Made by a program: the position numbers and the translations under genes
Assembly (NCBI RefSeq): GCF_013266755.1
Contig: NZ_JABRWJ010000001.1
Span: forward strand, 434,001 to 498,000
Length of the DNA: 64,000 bases
Source: Pseudaquabacterium terrae
GTDB taxonomy: Bacteria; Pseudomonadota; Gammaproteobacteria; Burkholderiales; Burkholderiaceae_C
Reading direction: 5' to 3'
The notes under the pieces: generated by a model
What the model saw: only the letters and a program-made list of their open reading frames with translations
Database searches by the model: none
Told to the model about the DNA's origin: nothing
Shown here: in pieces, positions 56,394-64,000 of the stretch
How the letters are laid out: every line of letters starts with the position of its first letter
Position numbering within the stretch: the stretch's first letter is position 1

Positions 56394-57185
56394 TCAGCGC
56401 GCCTTTTCCAGCCGCTCGTCGAGATCGGCCGTCGCCAGCTGATCGCGCCACCATTCGGCAAAGCGCACGTACGCCGGCTGGTTGGAGGCTTCGCGCTGGC
56501 TGCGTGATGCGGCGGCCTCGTCGGGCAGCGGCAGGTTCAATCGGAAAGCCGGGAACAGCTTGGCCAGTCGGTCGGTCGCCCACTCGCGGCGGCCGTAGCT
56601 CATCTGCGGATCGTGCGCGGTGGCGAACAGGAGCGTTACCGATTCGCGCGTGTACACCACCTTCAGCGGCACGTGGTTCGATTCGCTGTCCTTGTGCGTG
56701 ACATAGGCGTCGTAGTCGCCGGCCCGCAGGAAGAGGCGCATGTTCGCGTCGGCCTTGAAGCTGAGCGTGCCCTTGGGCGGGATCGTCGTCGGCTTCGGCA
56801 CCGGCACTTCGATCGCGTATTCGTCGACGCTGCCGAGCGTGGTCGTGGTGACCTTGCCCATCGTGAAGCTCAGGTCCTCGCGCGTCTTCTGGTCGACGAG
56901 GTGGAACTCGATGTCCAGCGATTGCGCGGGATCGTCGATCACCAGGCCGCTGCTGCCGGGGTTGCTCAGCGTGACCTCCAGCGGCAGCGGCTTGCCCAGC
57001 GCGGTGAGGGCGGCGGCTTGAAGGGTGATCTGCATGGTGCGGTGTCCTCGTGGGGCCTTGGGCGCCGGGCTGGCCCGGCGCGGGGCCGATGCTTCGATCG
57101 GCGTGGGCGTCTGCGTCGCGGCGGGCGCCACCGCGCAGCCGGCCGCCGCGGCCAGGCCGGCTGCCAGCCAGGTGCGCCAGGTCAC
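56394..57185 (-). CDS. lipoprotein of unknown function coupled to a metallopeptidase gene
   Basis: A 263-residue protein from a GTG that overlaps the upstream gene stop (GTGA). The signal (WRTWLAAGLAAAAGC) has an AAGC lipobox with Cys17. The mature part includes an Ig-like beta domain: LPLEVTLSNPGSSGLVIDD, DIEFHLVDQKTREDLSF, TTIPPKGTLSFKADANMRLFL. A helical C-terminus follows (QPAYVRFAEWWRDQLATADLDERL). No enzyme motif is seen. The overlap with the HEAGH peptidase gene indicates joint function, for example as an anchor, inhibitor or substrate receptor. Confidence 0.72.
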   Translation of the reverse strand: MTWRTWLAAGLAAAAGCAVAPAATQTPTPIEASAPRRASPAPKAPRGHRTMQITLQAAALTALGKPLPLEVTLSNPGSSGLVIDDPAQSLDIEFHLVDQKTREDLSFTMGKVTTTTLGSVDEYAIEVPVPKPTTIPPKGTLSFKADANMRLFLRAGDYDAYVTHKDSESNHVPLKVVYTRESVTLLFATAHDPQMSYGRREWATDRLAKLFPAFRLNLPLPDEAAASRSQREASNQPAYVRFAEWWRDQLATADLDERLEKAR

Positions 57186-59113
57186 GGATTGATGCCGCGC
57201 AGAATCTTCTTCTCGCGGTCGGTGAAGGTGGTTCCGCCCGACGTGGTGTAGTACATGATGCCGGCGTTCGAAGCGGAATGGTCCAGCGACGGGCCGAACA
57301 CGTCGCGCTTGAAGAACGACTTGGTGGCATGGCCGGCCTCGTGCCGCACCACCTGCTTCACGGTGGCCGCCGAGTTGCCCAGCGGCACGGTGACGCGGCC
57401 ACTGCCGTGGCTCAGGCCGCCCCAGTTGATCCACAGCGCGTCGGGGTCCTTGCCGGTGTAGTAGTGGCCGCCGCCGCTCTTCGGGAAGACGTCCACCGTC
57501 AGCCAGGCCGGGGTCGAGGCGCCGCCCAGCTTCCACTCATTGGTCGCGTGGTCGCCGCCGGCACTCGAGTACTTCGGGTGATAGTACTGAATCGCCACCA
57601 GCGCGTTGGCGGGAATCGCCGCATCGCTCACCCACTTCGGCATCGCGGCATGGAAGGCGCTGTCGATGCGCGTGGCCCAGGCCTGGGCCTTGGCCTTGAT
57701 CGCGGCCCGCGCTACATCGCGCTTGGCCACCAGCGCCGCATCGGCGCCGGCGTAGTTGGCATCGGCGATTTCGGTCGCGCTGGGCGTTTCGGCCGCCGTC
57801 TTGGCCTGCATCGTCGCCCACGAGGTCTGCGGCGTGCCGGTGCTCTCCCAAAGCCCGATGTACTTGACGCTCTTGTCGGCGGCGATGCCGGTCGCCGCGC
57901 CGGCGGTGTAGCGCACGAAAGCCGGGTCGAACACCGGCGAGATGGTCCCCGTCGAGCCGTTGGTCGAGACATGCGTCAGGCCGACCATCTCGTGGATGTT
58001 GGCGAAGTCGACGAAACGCCACACGGTGTGGGTGTCGCCCTCCTTGGACAGCAGCACCGTCCCGCCGGAGTCCTTCACCTCGGCCTTGAGCTTGAAGTCG
58101 TCACCGCCCACGCCGGAGGGCTTGAACCCGACCTTGGCCTTGCCCAGGTCCGCGCCATCGGCCACGTCGGTCAGCACGATGCTGGTCAACTTGTAGCTGT
58201 CGACGCTGGTCGACGTGGTGGCCCCCAGCGCGGCCCAGTGCAGGGCATCGGCATCGGCCTTCTTGCCCAGGCATTTCGGGTCGGCGTACTTGAACGAATC
58301 GGCCTTGGTGGTGTTGTCGGCCGGTGGGTCGGTGAAGCTGAAGTCCACGCGCACCGGCACCTTGGTCAGCACGGCGCTGCCATCGATCTTCTTGAGCTTG
58401 ACGGTGGCGATCGTCTCGAAGCGGCGCTCGATGTCGTTCATGAAGAGCTTCTTGTCGGCCGCATCCTTGAGCTCGAGCGCGATCTCGGCGACCTCGATCT
58501 TGAACGTGGCCTCCTGCGTCTCGGGCGACCCGCCCGGCAGCGTGATGCGCAGCTTGTAGGGCGAGAAATGCGGCGACAGCCAGTCGCCCGGATAGTCCGA
58601 TCCGCCGTTGTGGCCGGAGATCTTGCCGTCCCACTCGAGCTTGTGGTCGCCGTGCTTGTACTCGGCCTTGCTCAGGCTGCGCGTCCACAGCGGCTTGCTC
58701 TCGTCCATCACGCCCTTGACCGTGTGGAACAGCTCCAGCTTGCACGACGACGCAGCGACCTCGGCGTCGTCGATGGTGTAGGTGCCGACCTTCTCGATGC
58801 TGGGCGCAAAGCGCGGCGGCATCGTCAGTGCGGTGACACCGTACTTCGGCTTCTTCTTCGGCGGCGTGTCCGACGGGCCGGACGGTTTGGGTTTCGGGTC
58901 CGGCGTCGGATCGCCGCCGCCCTTGGCGCCGCCGCCGCCGCTGGAGCCGGGCTGGCGCTTGTCGGCGCGCAGCGGCAGTGGGGTGTCCTTCTTGCGCAGG
59001 TCCGGGCCGGTGGGGCCGGGGCGCGGCATCGCAGCGCGTGGCAACGTGCCGTCGTCGATCGGTACTTCGATCGGGCGCGAACCTTCCGGGCCGGGAGTGC
59101 GGTGGGCAGCCAA
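57182..59113 (-). CDS. large HEAGH-motif metallopeptidase-like protein
   Basis: A 643-residue protein without signal peptide. The first 90 residues are Pro/Gly/Lys-rich and probably disordered. A beta-rich region follows with a FlgD-like phrase (LWTRSLSKAEYKHGDHKLEWDG). The C-terminus has HEAGH (591-595), a further DH pair at 611-612 and GIMYY at 618-622, which may be a Met-turn. This is the layout of metzincin-type zinc peptidases. The 16-residue spacing between HEAGH and the third histidine is longer than the classic seven. Absence of a signal suggests cytosolic action or non-Sec export. It overlaps the lipoprotein gene. Confidence 0.72.
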   Translation of the reverse strand: MAAHRTPGPEGSRPIEVPIDDGTLPRAAMPRPGPTGPDLRKKDTPLPLRADKRQPGSSGGGGAKGGGDPTPDPKPKPSGPSDTPPKKKPKYGVTALTMPPRFAPSIEKVGTYTIDDAEVAASSCKLELFHTVKGVMDESKPLWTRSLSKAEYKHGDHKLEWDGKISGHNGGSDYPGDWLSPHFSPYKLRITLPGGSPETQEATFKIEVAEIALELKDAADKKLFMNDIERRFETIATVKLKKIDGSAVLTKVPVRVDFSFTDPPADNTTKADSFKYADPKCLGKKADADALHWAALGATTSTSVDSYKLTSIVLTDVADGADLGKAKVGFKPSGVGGDDFKLKAEVKDSGGTVLLSKEGDTHTVWRFVDFANIHEMVGLTHVSTNGSTGTISPVFDPAFVRYTAGAATGIAADKSVKYIGLWESTGTPQTSWATMQAKTAAETPSATEIADANYAGADAALVAKRDVARAAIKAKAQAWATRIDSAFHAAMPKWVSDAAIPANALVAIQYYHPKYSSAGGDHATNEWKLGGASTPAWLTVDVFPKSGGGHYYTGKDPDALWINWGGLSHGSGRVTVPLGNSAATVKQVVRHEAGHATKSFFKRDVFGPSLDHSASNAGIMYYTTSGGTTFTDREKKILRGINP

Positions 59114-59181
59114 AGTGGCCGCAGTCTAAGACCCGCTTCGCCTGACAGGGGGGCGGCGCGCGGGGGGACGTGACCTTTGGC

Positions 59182-60393
59182 CTACGCCGGTCCGAGCAGA
59201 ACGCCCGCCTGGCGCAAGCGCGCGAGCTCTTCGTCACCGAACCCGCTCTCGCGCAGCGCCGCACCCGAGTGCTGCCCGAACCCCGGCGCCGCGAACGCCG
59301 GCGGCCCCGGTGTGCGCCCGAACCGGATCGAGCGCGTGACGCCGCGGTAGCGGCCGAGCGAAGGGTGCTCCAGCTCGCCGACCATGTCCTCGGCCAGCAC
59401 CTGCGGATGGTCGAACATGTCCTCGATGCGCCGCGCGGCGGCGCAAGGCACCTCGTCGCCGAAGAGCGTCTCCCATTCCAGCGCGCTGCGTGACGCCAGC
59501 GCCGCATGCAGCTGCGGCACGATCTCCGCGGCATGCTCGGCGCGCTGGCGCACGGTGGCGTAGCGCGGATCGGACGCCAGCGCGTCGAGCCCGGTCTTGC
59601 GGCACAGCGCGGCCCAGAAATGCGGCGTGTTGGCCGACAGGTAGAGGTGGCCGTCGCGCGTCGGGTGAATGCCGGTGACGCCTCCGGAGCGCATGTCGCG
59701 GCCGATGTCACGCGGCTCGCCCTCGGCCCACACCAGCCGTGCGGACTGCATCGTCAGCGCGCTGCGCAGCAGCGAGATGCCGACGTACTGTCCGAGCCCG
59801 CTCTTCTCGCGCTCGTACAGCGCCGACGCGACGCCGGCGGCCAGCAGCGCCGCGGCGTAGTAGTCGACCACCGAGCCGTAGACCAGCTCCGGCGCACCGC
59901 CGAGCCGGCCCTGCAGCTCGCACATGCCGGTCATCGTCTGCAGCACCTGGTCGTAGCCGGCCTTGTCCTTCAGCGGCCCGGTCTCGCCGTAGCCGCTGAC
60001 GGCGCAGTAGATCAGCCGCGGGTTCAGCGCCTGCAGCTGCTCGAAGGCGATGCCGAGCCGCTTCGGCACGCTGGGGCGGAAGTTGTGCACCAGCACGTCG
60101 GCCTCGCGGGCCAGGCGCAGCAGCACGGCCAGGCCGTCGGGCTTCTTCAGGTCGAGCGCGATGCCGCGCTTGCTGCGGTTGACGCCGACGAAGGCCCGGC
60201 TCTCCGCCGCCAGCGTCGATGGGTACTTGCGCAGGTTGTCGCCGTCCGGTGGTTCGATCTTCAGCACCTCGGCGCCCTGGTCGGCGAGCAGCGTGCAGCC
60301 GTAGGGGCCGGCGATGTAGGCCGACAGGTCGAGCACGTGCACGCCGGAGAGGGGACCCGGGGCACCGGTGCGGAAGGTAGAGGGCGAGGGCAT
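59182..60393 (-). CDS. CaiB/BaiF-type CoA transferase
   Basis: A 403-residue class III CoA transferase. Asp177 in VYGSVVDYYAA aligns with the catalytic Asp of formyl-CoA transferase. Other landmarks are VLDLSAYIAGPYGCTLLADQGAEVLKIEPP near the start (about 20-49) and SKRGIALDLKKPDG. It moves CoA between carboxylic acids; the acid is unknown. It lies 11 bases after the GH127 gene on the same strand, an unexpected neighbour for a glycosidase. Confidence 0.9.
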   Translation of the reverse strand: MPSPSTFRTGAPGPLSGVHVLDLSAYIAGPYGCTLLADQGAEVLKIEPPDGDNLRKYPSTLAAESRAFVGVNRSKRGIALDLKKPDGLAVLLRLAREADVLVHNFRPSVPKRLGIAFEQLQALNPRLIYCAVSGYGETGPLKDKAGYDQVLQTMTGMCELQGRLGGAPELVYGSVVDYYAAALLAAGVASALYEREKSGLGQYVGISLLRSALTMQSARLVWAEGEPRDIGRDMRSGGVTGIHPTRDGHLYLSANTPHFWAALCRKTGLDALASDPRYATVRQRAEHAAEIVPQLHAALASRSALEWETLFGDEVPCAAARRIEDMFDHPQVLAEDMVGELEHPSLGRYRGVTRSIRFGRTPGPPAFAAPGFGQHSGAALRESGFGDEELARLRQAGVLLGPA

Positions 60394-60404
60394 GGTGAGG
60401 CGGT

Positions 60405-62315
60405 CTAGTCGATCGGCGGCTCGTCGGTCGCCGGCGGCTCGTCGGCCGGGGCCAGCGACAGCCAGGTCAGGCGCCAGGCGCCGTGGCTGCGGCCGCCGGC
60501 ACGGTAATAGGGCGCAAAGTGGATGGGTGGGCGGTCGGCGAGGTTCAGCCGCAGCAGCGGTCCGTCGCCGCTGGCGTCGCCGGGCAGCGTGTCGACGCAG
60601 CCGGGCGGAGCAGTGCGGTCCAGCGCGCCGTCGGGCAAGCGGATCGTCTCGGCACTCTTGAAGCCGTCGATCAGCCCGTCGGTCGCGTAGACCAGCGGTC
60701 CGCGCAGCAGCGCGACGACGTCCTGCCGCAGCACTTCCTGGCGCACGGTCGACCCGTCCGGCGCACGCGACTCCTGCACGTTGCGGTGGCAGTGGACCTC
60801 GAAGCGCGCGGCGATCGGCAGCTGGAGCACGATGCGTTCACCGTCGTGCCAGCTGCGGTCGAGCAGCACGAAGTGGCCGGCTTCGGCCGGCAACGGCACC
60901 TGGCCGGCGAGCTGCAGCGTTGCGCCGGCGGCCCACGGCGGAATGCGCAGCTTCAGCGCCAGCCGCAGCGGCTCGGCGCAGCGGATCACCAGCTCGATGC
61001 GGCCATCGAAGGGGTAGGCCGTGTATGCTTGCACGCAAAGCACGCGACCATCGGGCAGCGTGGCGCGCACGTCGGCCGGCCCGATCAGGTTCATCGCCAG
61101 CATCGGCACCGCGCCGGTGATGTCGAGCGACCAGGCCGCCAGCGCCAGCTCTTCGAGCGCCATCGCGCCGCTGGACTTGCAGCAGCGCCAGTAGGTCGTG
61201 TGCACGCGCCGGCCGTTCGGGAAGACGTAGTAGCACCAGTCCTCGCCATTCGGCGCCAGCGCGCCGAGCAGGTCGTTGTAGGCACTGCGCTCGATCTCGT
61301 CGGCGTAGCGCGCATCGCCGGTCAGCTGCAGCAGCTCGCGGTTCAGCTGGATCCAGGCCAGCGTCGAGCAGGTCTCGACGTAGGCCTGCGGGCTGAAGCT
61401 GCCCGGTGCGTTGAAGACTTCGCGCGAGCGGTGCGCGACCCCGCCCCAGGGACCGCCGCCGAGCGTCAGGTGGTGCGTGCGGATGCTGGTCCACAGCGCC
61501 TCGACCGCGCGCATCAAGTCCTCACGACCGGTCGCGTGCCACAGCTTGGCCAGGCCGACCAGGTTCCACTGCAGCTGGTAGGCCTTAGCCGTGGCGATGT
61601 CGGCGGCGTCGGCGCCGGCCAGCGCCTGGCGCAGCAGCTGCAGCCGCGGCTCGGCATCCGCCTGTTCGAGCACGCGCAGCGCGAGCTGCAGGTAACGCGG
61701 CTCGCCGGTGTCCAGGTACAGCTGGGCGGCCGGATCGAGCAGCACCGTCGCCGACAGGCCGTGGTGGTTGCCGAGCGTGGTGATGTCGAGGCCGCCTTCG
61801 GTCAACACCTGCAGGCACAGGTCGCCGATGCGGCAGGCGGCGTCGAGCAGGCGCTGCTCGGGGAAGTGGCGATGCACCTCCAGCAGGCCGAGCATCAGGT
61901 AGGCGTGGATCCAGATGTCCCAGGTGCGGCGCGCCGGTGCGCCGTCCCAGGTACCGGGTTTGGGCGGCTGCGGCACGCTGAAGCGGTGCGTGGCCGCGTA
62001 GGTTCCGAGGTAGCCGTCGGGCTGCTGCTGGCCGGCGAGCCAGCGCGCGGCGTGCTGGACGCGTTCGCGCAGCGTTGCATCGCCGCTGCGCGCGGCGGCG
62101 CGTGCGGCGGCGATCAGCCATTTGCCGGCATGCTCGCCGTACCAGTCACCCTCGGTGTTGCGCTCGCGGTGCTCGGGCCCGAAGAGCCGCAGCGCCGGGC
62201 TCGCTTCGTCGACGATGAAGCTCGACAGCCGACCGCGCTGGCTGGCGCCGATCGCCTCGCCGAGCAGTCCGCCGAGCGTGACGTCGAGCGTGCTGGCCGT
62301 CGTCGCGTGATTCAT
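60405..62315 (-). CDS. GH127 family beta-L-arabinofuranosidase
   Basis: A 636-residue enzyme of glycoside hydrolase family 127 with an alpha/alpha barrel. The zinc-cysteine site is complete by comparison with HypBA1: Glu314 and Cys316 in VETCST, Cys378 and Cys379 in WRCCKSSG, where the first of the pair is the expected nucleophile. PDGYLGTY and KWLIAAARA near the N-terminus also match. No signal peptide, so action on imported arabinosides is expected. I chose the ATG at 62315; a GTG at 62360 overlapping the previous stop (GTGA) is an alternative and would add 15 residues. Confidence 0.9.
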   Translation of the reverse strand: MNHATTASTLDVTLGGLLGEAIGASQRGRLSSFIVDEASPALRLFGPEHRERNTEGDWYGEHAGKWLIAAARAAARSGDATLRERVQHAARWLAGQQQPDGYLGTYAATHRFSVPQPPKPGTWDGAPARRTWDIWIHAYLMLGLLEVHRHFPEQRLLDAACRIGDLCLQVLTEGGLDITTLGNHHGLSATVLLDPAAQLYLDTGEPRYLQLALRVLEQADAEPRLQLLRQALAGADAADIATAKAYQLQWNLVGLAKLWHATGREDLMRAVEALWTSIRTHHLTLGGGPWGGVAHRSREVFNAPGSFSPQAYVETCSTLAWIQLNRELLQLTGDARYADEIERSAYNDLLGALAPNGEDWCYYVFPNGRRVHTTYWRCCKSSGAMALEELALAAWSLDITGAVPMLAMNLIGPADVRATLPDGRVLCVQAYTAYPFDGRIELVIRCAEPLRLALKLRIPPWAAGATLQLAGQVPLPAEAGHFVLLDRSWHDGERIVLQLPIAARFEVHCHRNVQESRAPDGSTVRQEVLRQDVVALLRGPLVYATDGLIDGFKSAETIRLPDGALDRTAPPGCVDTLPGDASGDGPLLRLNLADRPPIHFAPYYRAGGRSHGAWRLTWLSLAPADEPPATDEPPID

Positions 62316-62356
62316 CGCTCGTGTCCCCGGGCTTGCGCTCCACCACCAGGCGATGG

Positions 62357-64000
62357 TCACGCCACGTCCACCACGCAGCGGAATCCGATGCAGGCCGAGC
62401 GGTCCTTGCCCGGCGCCATCAGCAGGTACTTGCCGTGCTGGTCGAGCCGCTGCGCCTGCGGGAAGTACCAGTGCGAGGTCTGCGGCAGGTACGCGCTGCC
62501 GCCGCGCAGCACCGCGGCGCGGGTGTGTTCGTCCTCGAACTCGTCGGTCCACTGCCAGACGTTGCCGATCAGGTCGAGCACGCCGAACGGGCTGGCGCCC
62601 TCGGGATAGGCGTCGACGTCGGCCGGCGGGCCGAGCACACGATCACGCTGCGTCGGCGGCACGGCGTGGGGATTCCAGGCATTGCCCCAGGGATAGAGCC
62701 GGCCATCGCTGCCTTGCGCGGCGTATTGCCATTCCCATTCGTGCGGCAGCCGCTTGTGGGCCCACGCGGCGTAGGCGCGGGCGTCTTCGAGGCTGATCCA
62801 GGTCACCGGCTTGTTCGACCAGCCGGCGCGCGGCGCGCCATGGACCCAGTCGCGCAGGAAGTTGTGGGTGTCGCGCGGTTGGTAGCCGCTGGCTTCGATG
62901 AAGGCGTGGAACTGCTGGTTGGTGACCAGCGTGCGGTCGATGTGAAATGGTTGCAATTGCATCCGATGCCGATGGAAGCGGCGCGCGCTCGACTCCCACG
63001 GGTATTGCACGTCGACGCCGTCCCATTGCTGGCCTTCGATCTCGACGCCGCCGACGACGAAGTCGAAAGCGCCACCGGGGATGCGGACCATGCCGGGCGG
63101 CGGCTCGGCGATCGGCGCCGTGCGCTCGATCGGCACGCAGCTTTGCGGCAGCGAGCGCCAAACGGTCGACAGCGATTGCAGCGGTGTGCGGGCGAGCTCG
63201 GCCATGCGCGCGAGGAAGGCGTCGAGGCCGTCGACGGTGATGCCGGGCGCGATGGCCAGCACGGCGCCGTAACCCTGCGCTTCCAGTTCGAAGTCCAAGA
63301 TGTCGCTAACGCCATCTTGACGCGGCTTCAATTCGCGACCGTGCCAGAGGTCGAGGTAACGTACGCCCTCGACATGCGGCAACGCGAGCTGTTCACCGGC
63401 GATCGGCGACTCGGTGCGATTGACGACGGTCCACAGCGTCGATCCGTCACCCGGAAAGCGGCTCGCGTACACGCCGCGCTGCAAGGTCGGGTAGTACGGT
63501 GTCCATTCCGCGCTGACCAGCAGCGCCGGAAACTGCCGGTAGATCGCCGCGATGCGCCGCAGCGTCTCGGCATCGCGCTCGACCAACTGGTTCCAGATGC
63601 CCCAGACGTTCTCCCAGGCGACATAGCCGATGCCGTTGAAGAAGCAGTACTGCAGGTCGTTGGTGCGCAGCCGGCCCCAGCGGTTCTCGACGTTGATCAT
63701 GTGGCGCGGTTCGAGCCACTTCCACTTGGCGACCGCCGGCACCACGTCGGCCGGCACCTTCTTGCCCCAGCTCTGCACGTTCCAGATCAGCGCCTCCTCG
63801 GCCGACATCGTCGACTCGGGCTGCAGCACGACCGGGCAGCCGCGGGCGTCGCAGGCGTCGTAGAACGCGCGCGGCACGCCGTTGTAGGTGTCGCCGTTCA
63901 GGCCGTCGGCGCCGGTGGCCGCGAAGACCTCGGCGATCGCCTGCCAGTCGGATCGGCCGGTCGGCCGCGTGCCGTTGTCCCAAGGCTTGGTCGGCAGGAA
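62357..64000 (-). CDS. TIM-barrel-like domain fused to a formylglycine-generating-enzyme (SUMF1) domain, 5' end outside window
   Basis: The frame runs off the right edge; 547 residues are visible. The N-terminal part (for example KPWDNGTRPTGRSDW, ENRWGRLRTNDLQYCFFNGIGYVAWENVWG) looks like a glycosidase-type barrel. A small beta domain follows (LWTVVNRTESPIAG). The C-terminal 250 residues are an FGE/SUMF1 domain: MVRIPGGAFDF, PFHIDRTLVTNQQF, RLPHEWEWQYAAQG, LDLIGNVWQWTDEF, VLRGGSAYL and CIGFRC. The visible N-terminus has no start, so residue numbers cannot be given. It precedes GH127 in the same operon. Confidence 0.8.
   Translation of the reverse strand, partial: FLPTKPWDNGTRPTGRSDWQAIAEVFAATGADGLNGDTYNGVPRAFYDACDARGCPVVLQPESTMSAEEALIWNVQSWGKKVPADVVPAVAKWKWLEPRHMINVENRWGRLRTNDLQYCFFNGIGYVAWENVWGIWNQLVERDAETLRRIAAIYRQFPALLVSAEWTPYYPTLQRGVYASRFPGDGSTLWTVVNRTESPIAGEQLALPHVEGVRYLDLWHGRELKPRQDGVSDILDFELEAQGYGAVLAIAPGITVDGLDAFLARMAELARTPLQSLSTVWRSLPQSCVPIERTAPIAEPPPGMVRIPGGAFDFVVGGVEIEGQQWDGVDVQYPWESSARRFHRHRMQLQPFHIDRTLVTNQQFHAFIEASGYQPRDTHNFLRDWVHGAPRAGWSNKPVTWISLEDARAYAAWAHKRLPHEWEWQYAAQGSDGRLYPWGNAWNPHAVPPTQRDRVLGPPADVDAYPEGASPFGVLDLIGNVWQWTDEFEDEHTRAAVLRGGSAYLPQTSHWYFPQAQRLDQHGKYLLMAPGKDRSACIGFRCVVDVA

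Overview
The window is a dense, GC-rich bacterial chromosome segment. Genes are packed with ATGA, GTGA or TTGA stop-start overlaps. There is no rRNA, tRNA, CRISPR array or recognisable insertion sequence. The gene content (ATP-dependent DNA ligase, TRAP transporter, ABC_sub_bind proteins, TonB receptor with tryptophan-halogenase-like genes, MASE2 diguanylate cyclase) suggests a betaproteobacterium of the Burkholderiales. That is an inference, because no marker gene is present.

Layout. 1-2.8 kb: end of an ATP-dependent DNA ligase followed by small accessory genes (DUF6174-type lipoprotein, GNAT, MOSC, two small membrane proteins). 2.9-19.6 kb: a glycan-utilisation locus. A LacI-type regulator is followed by a sugar ABC transporter with a GH1 beta-glucosidase. 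A divergent lipoprotein GH16 glucanase faces a TonB receptor operon (two halogenase-like flavoproteins, SapC, a JmjC-like cupin, a NodB deacetylase). The palindrome TGAAAGCGCTTTCA lies at the transporter promoter and twice in the GH16/TonB intergenic region, which ties the locus into one LacI regulon. The likely flow is: GH16 cuts beta-glucan outside, TonB imports oligomers, ABC carries them across the inner membrane, and GH1 finishes to glucose.

21.0-28.2 kb: the most unusual region. A five-gene co-directional cluster encodes a cytosolic trypsin-like zymogen, a CHAT (caspase-like) protease, a protein of unknown family, a tandem SIR2 protein whose second domain is degenerate, and a low-GC FRG-domain protein. 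A promoter-like sequence and a leader hairpin precede it. I interpret it as a candidate anti-phage or abortive-infection system that combines a protease cascade with NAD-depleting and ADP-ribosylation-like modules. I do not recognise this five-gene combination.

28.4-34.3 kb: an SMP-30-like protein, an ABC-2 exporter, an ECF sigma factor with a SnoaL tail plus a RibD/DHFR-family reductase, and a MASE2-GGDEF cyclase. 34.5-40.6 kb: a LysR-associated catabolic operon (CnbZ-like protein, amidase, TRAP dctPQM). 40.6-45.4 kb: small exported or unknown proteins, including an exported deaminase overlapping an ankyrin protein and an M35-like metallopeptidase. 44.4-50.5 kb: three orphan ABC_sub_bind proteins, a DTW-domain tRNA-modification protein and an ABC-F ATPase. 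50.7-59.1 kb: an unknown hydrolase-like protein, a periplasmic binding protein divergent from a multidomain GGDEF protein, and a HEAGH metallopeptidase overlapping a lipoprotein gene. 59.2-64 kb: a minus-strand operon with a TIM-barrel-like/formylglycine-generating-enzyme fusion (running off the edge), a GH127 beta-L-arabinofuranosidase and a CaiB-type CoA transferase.
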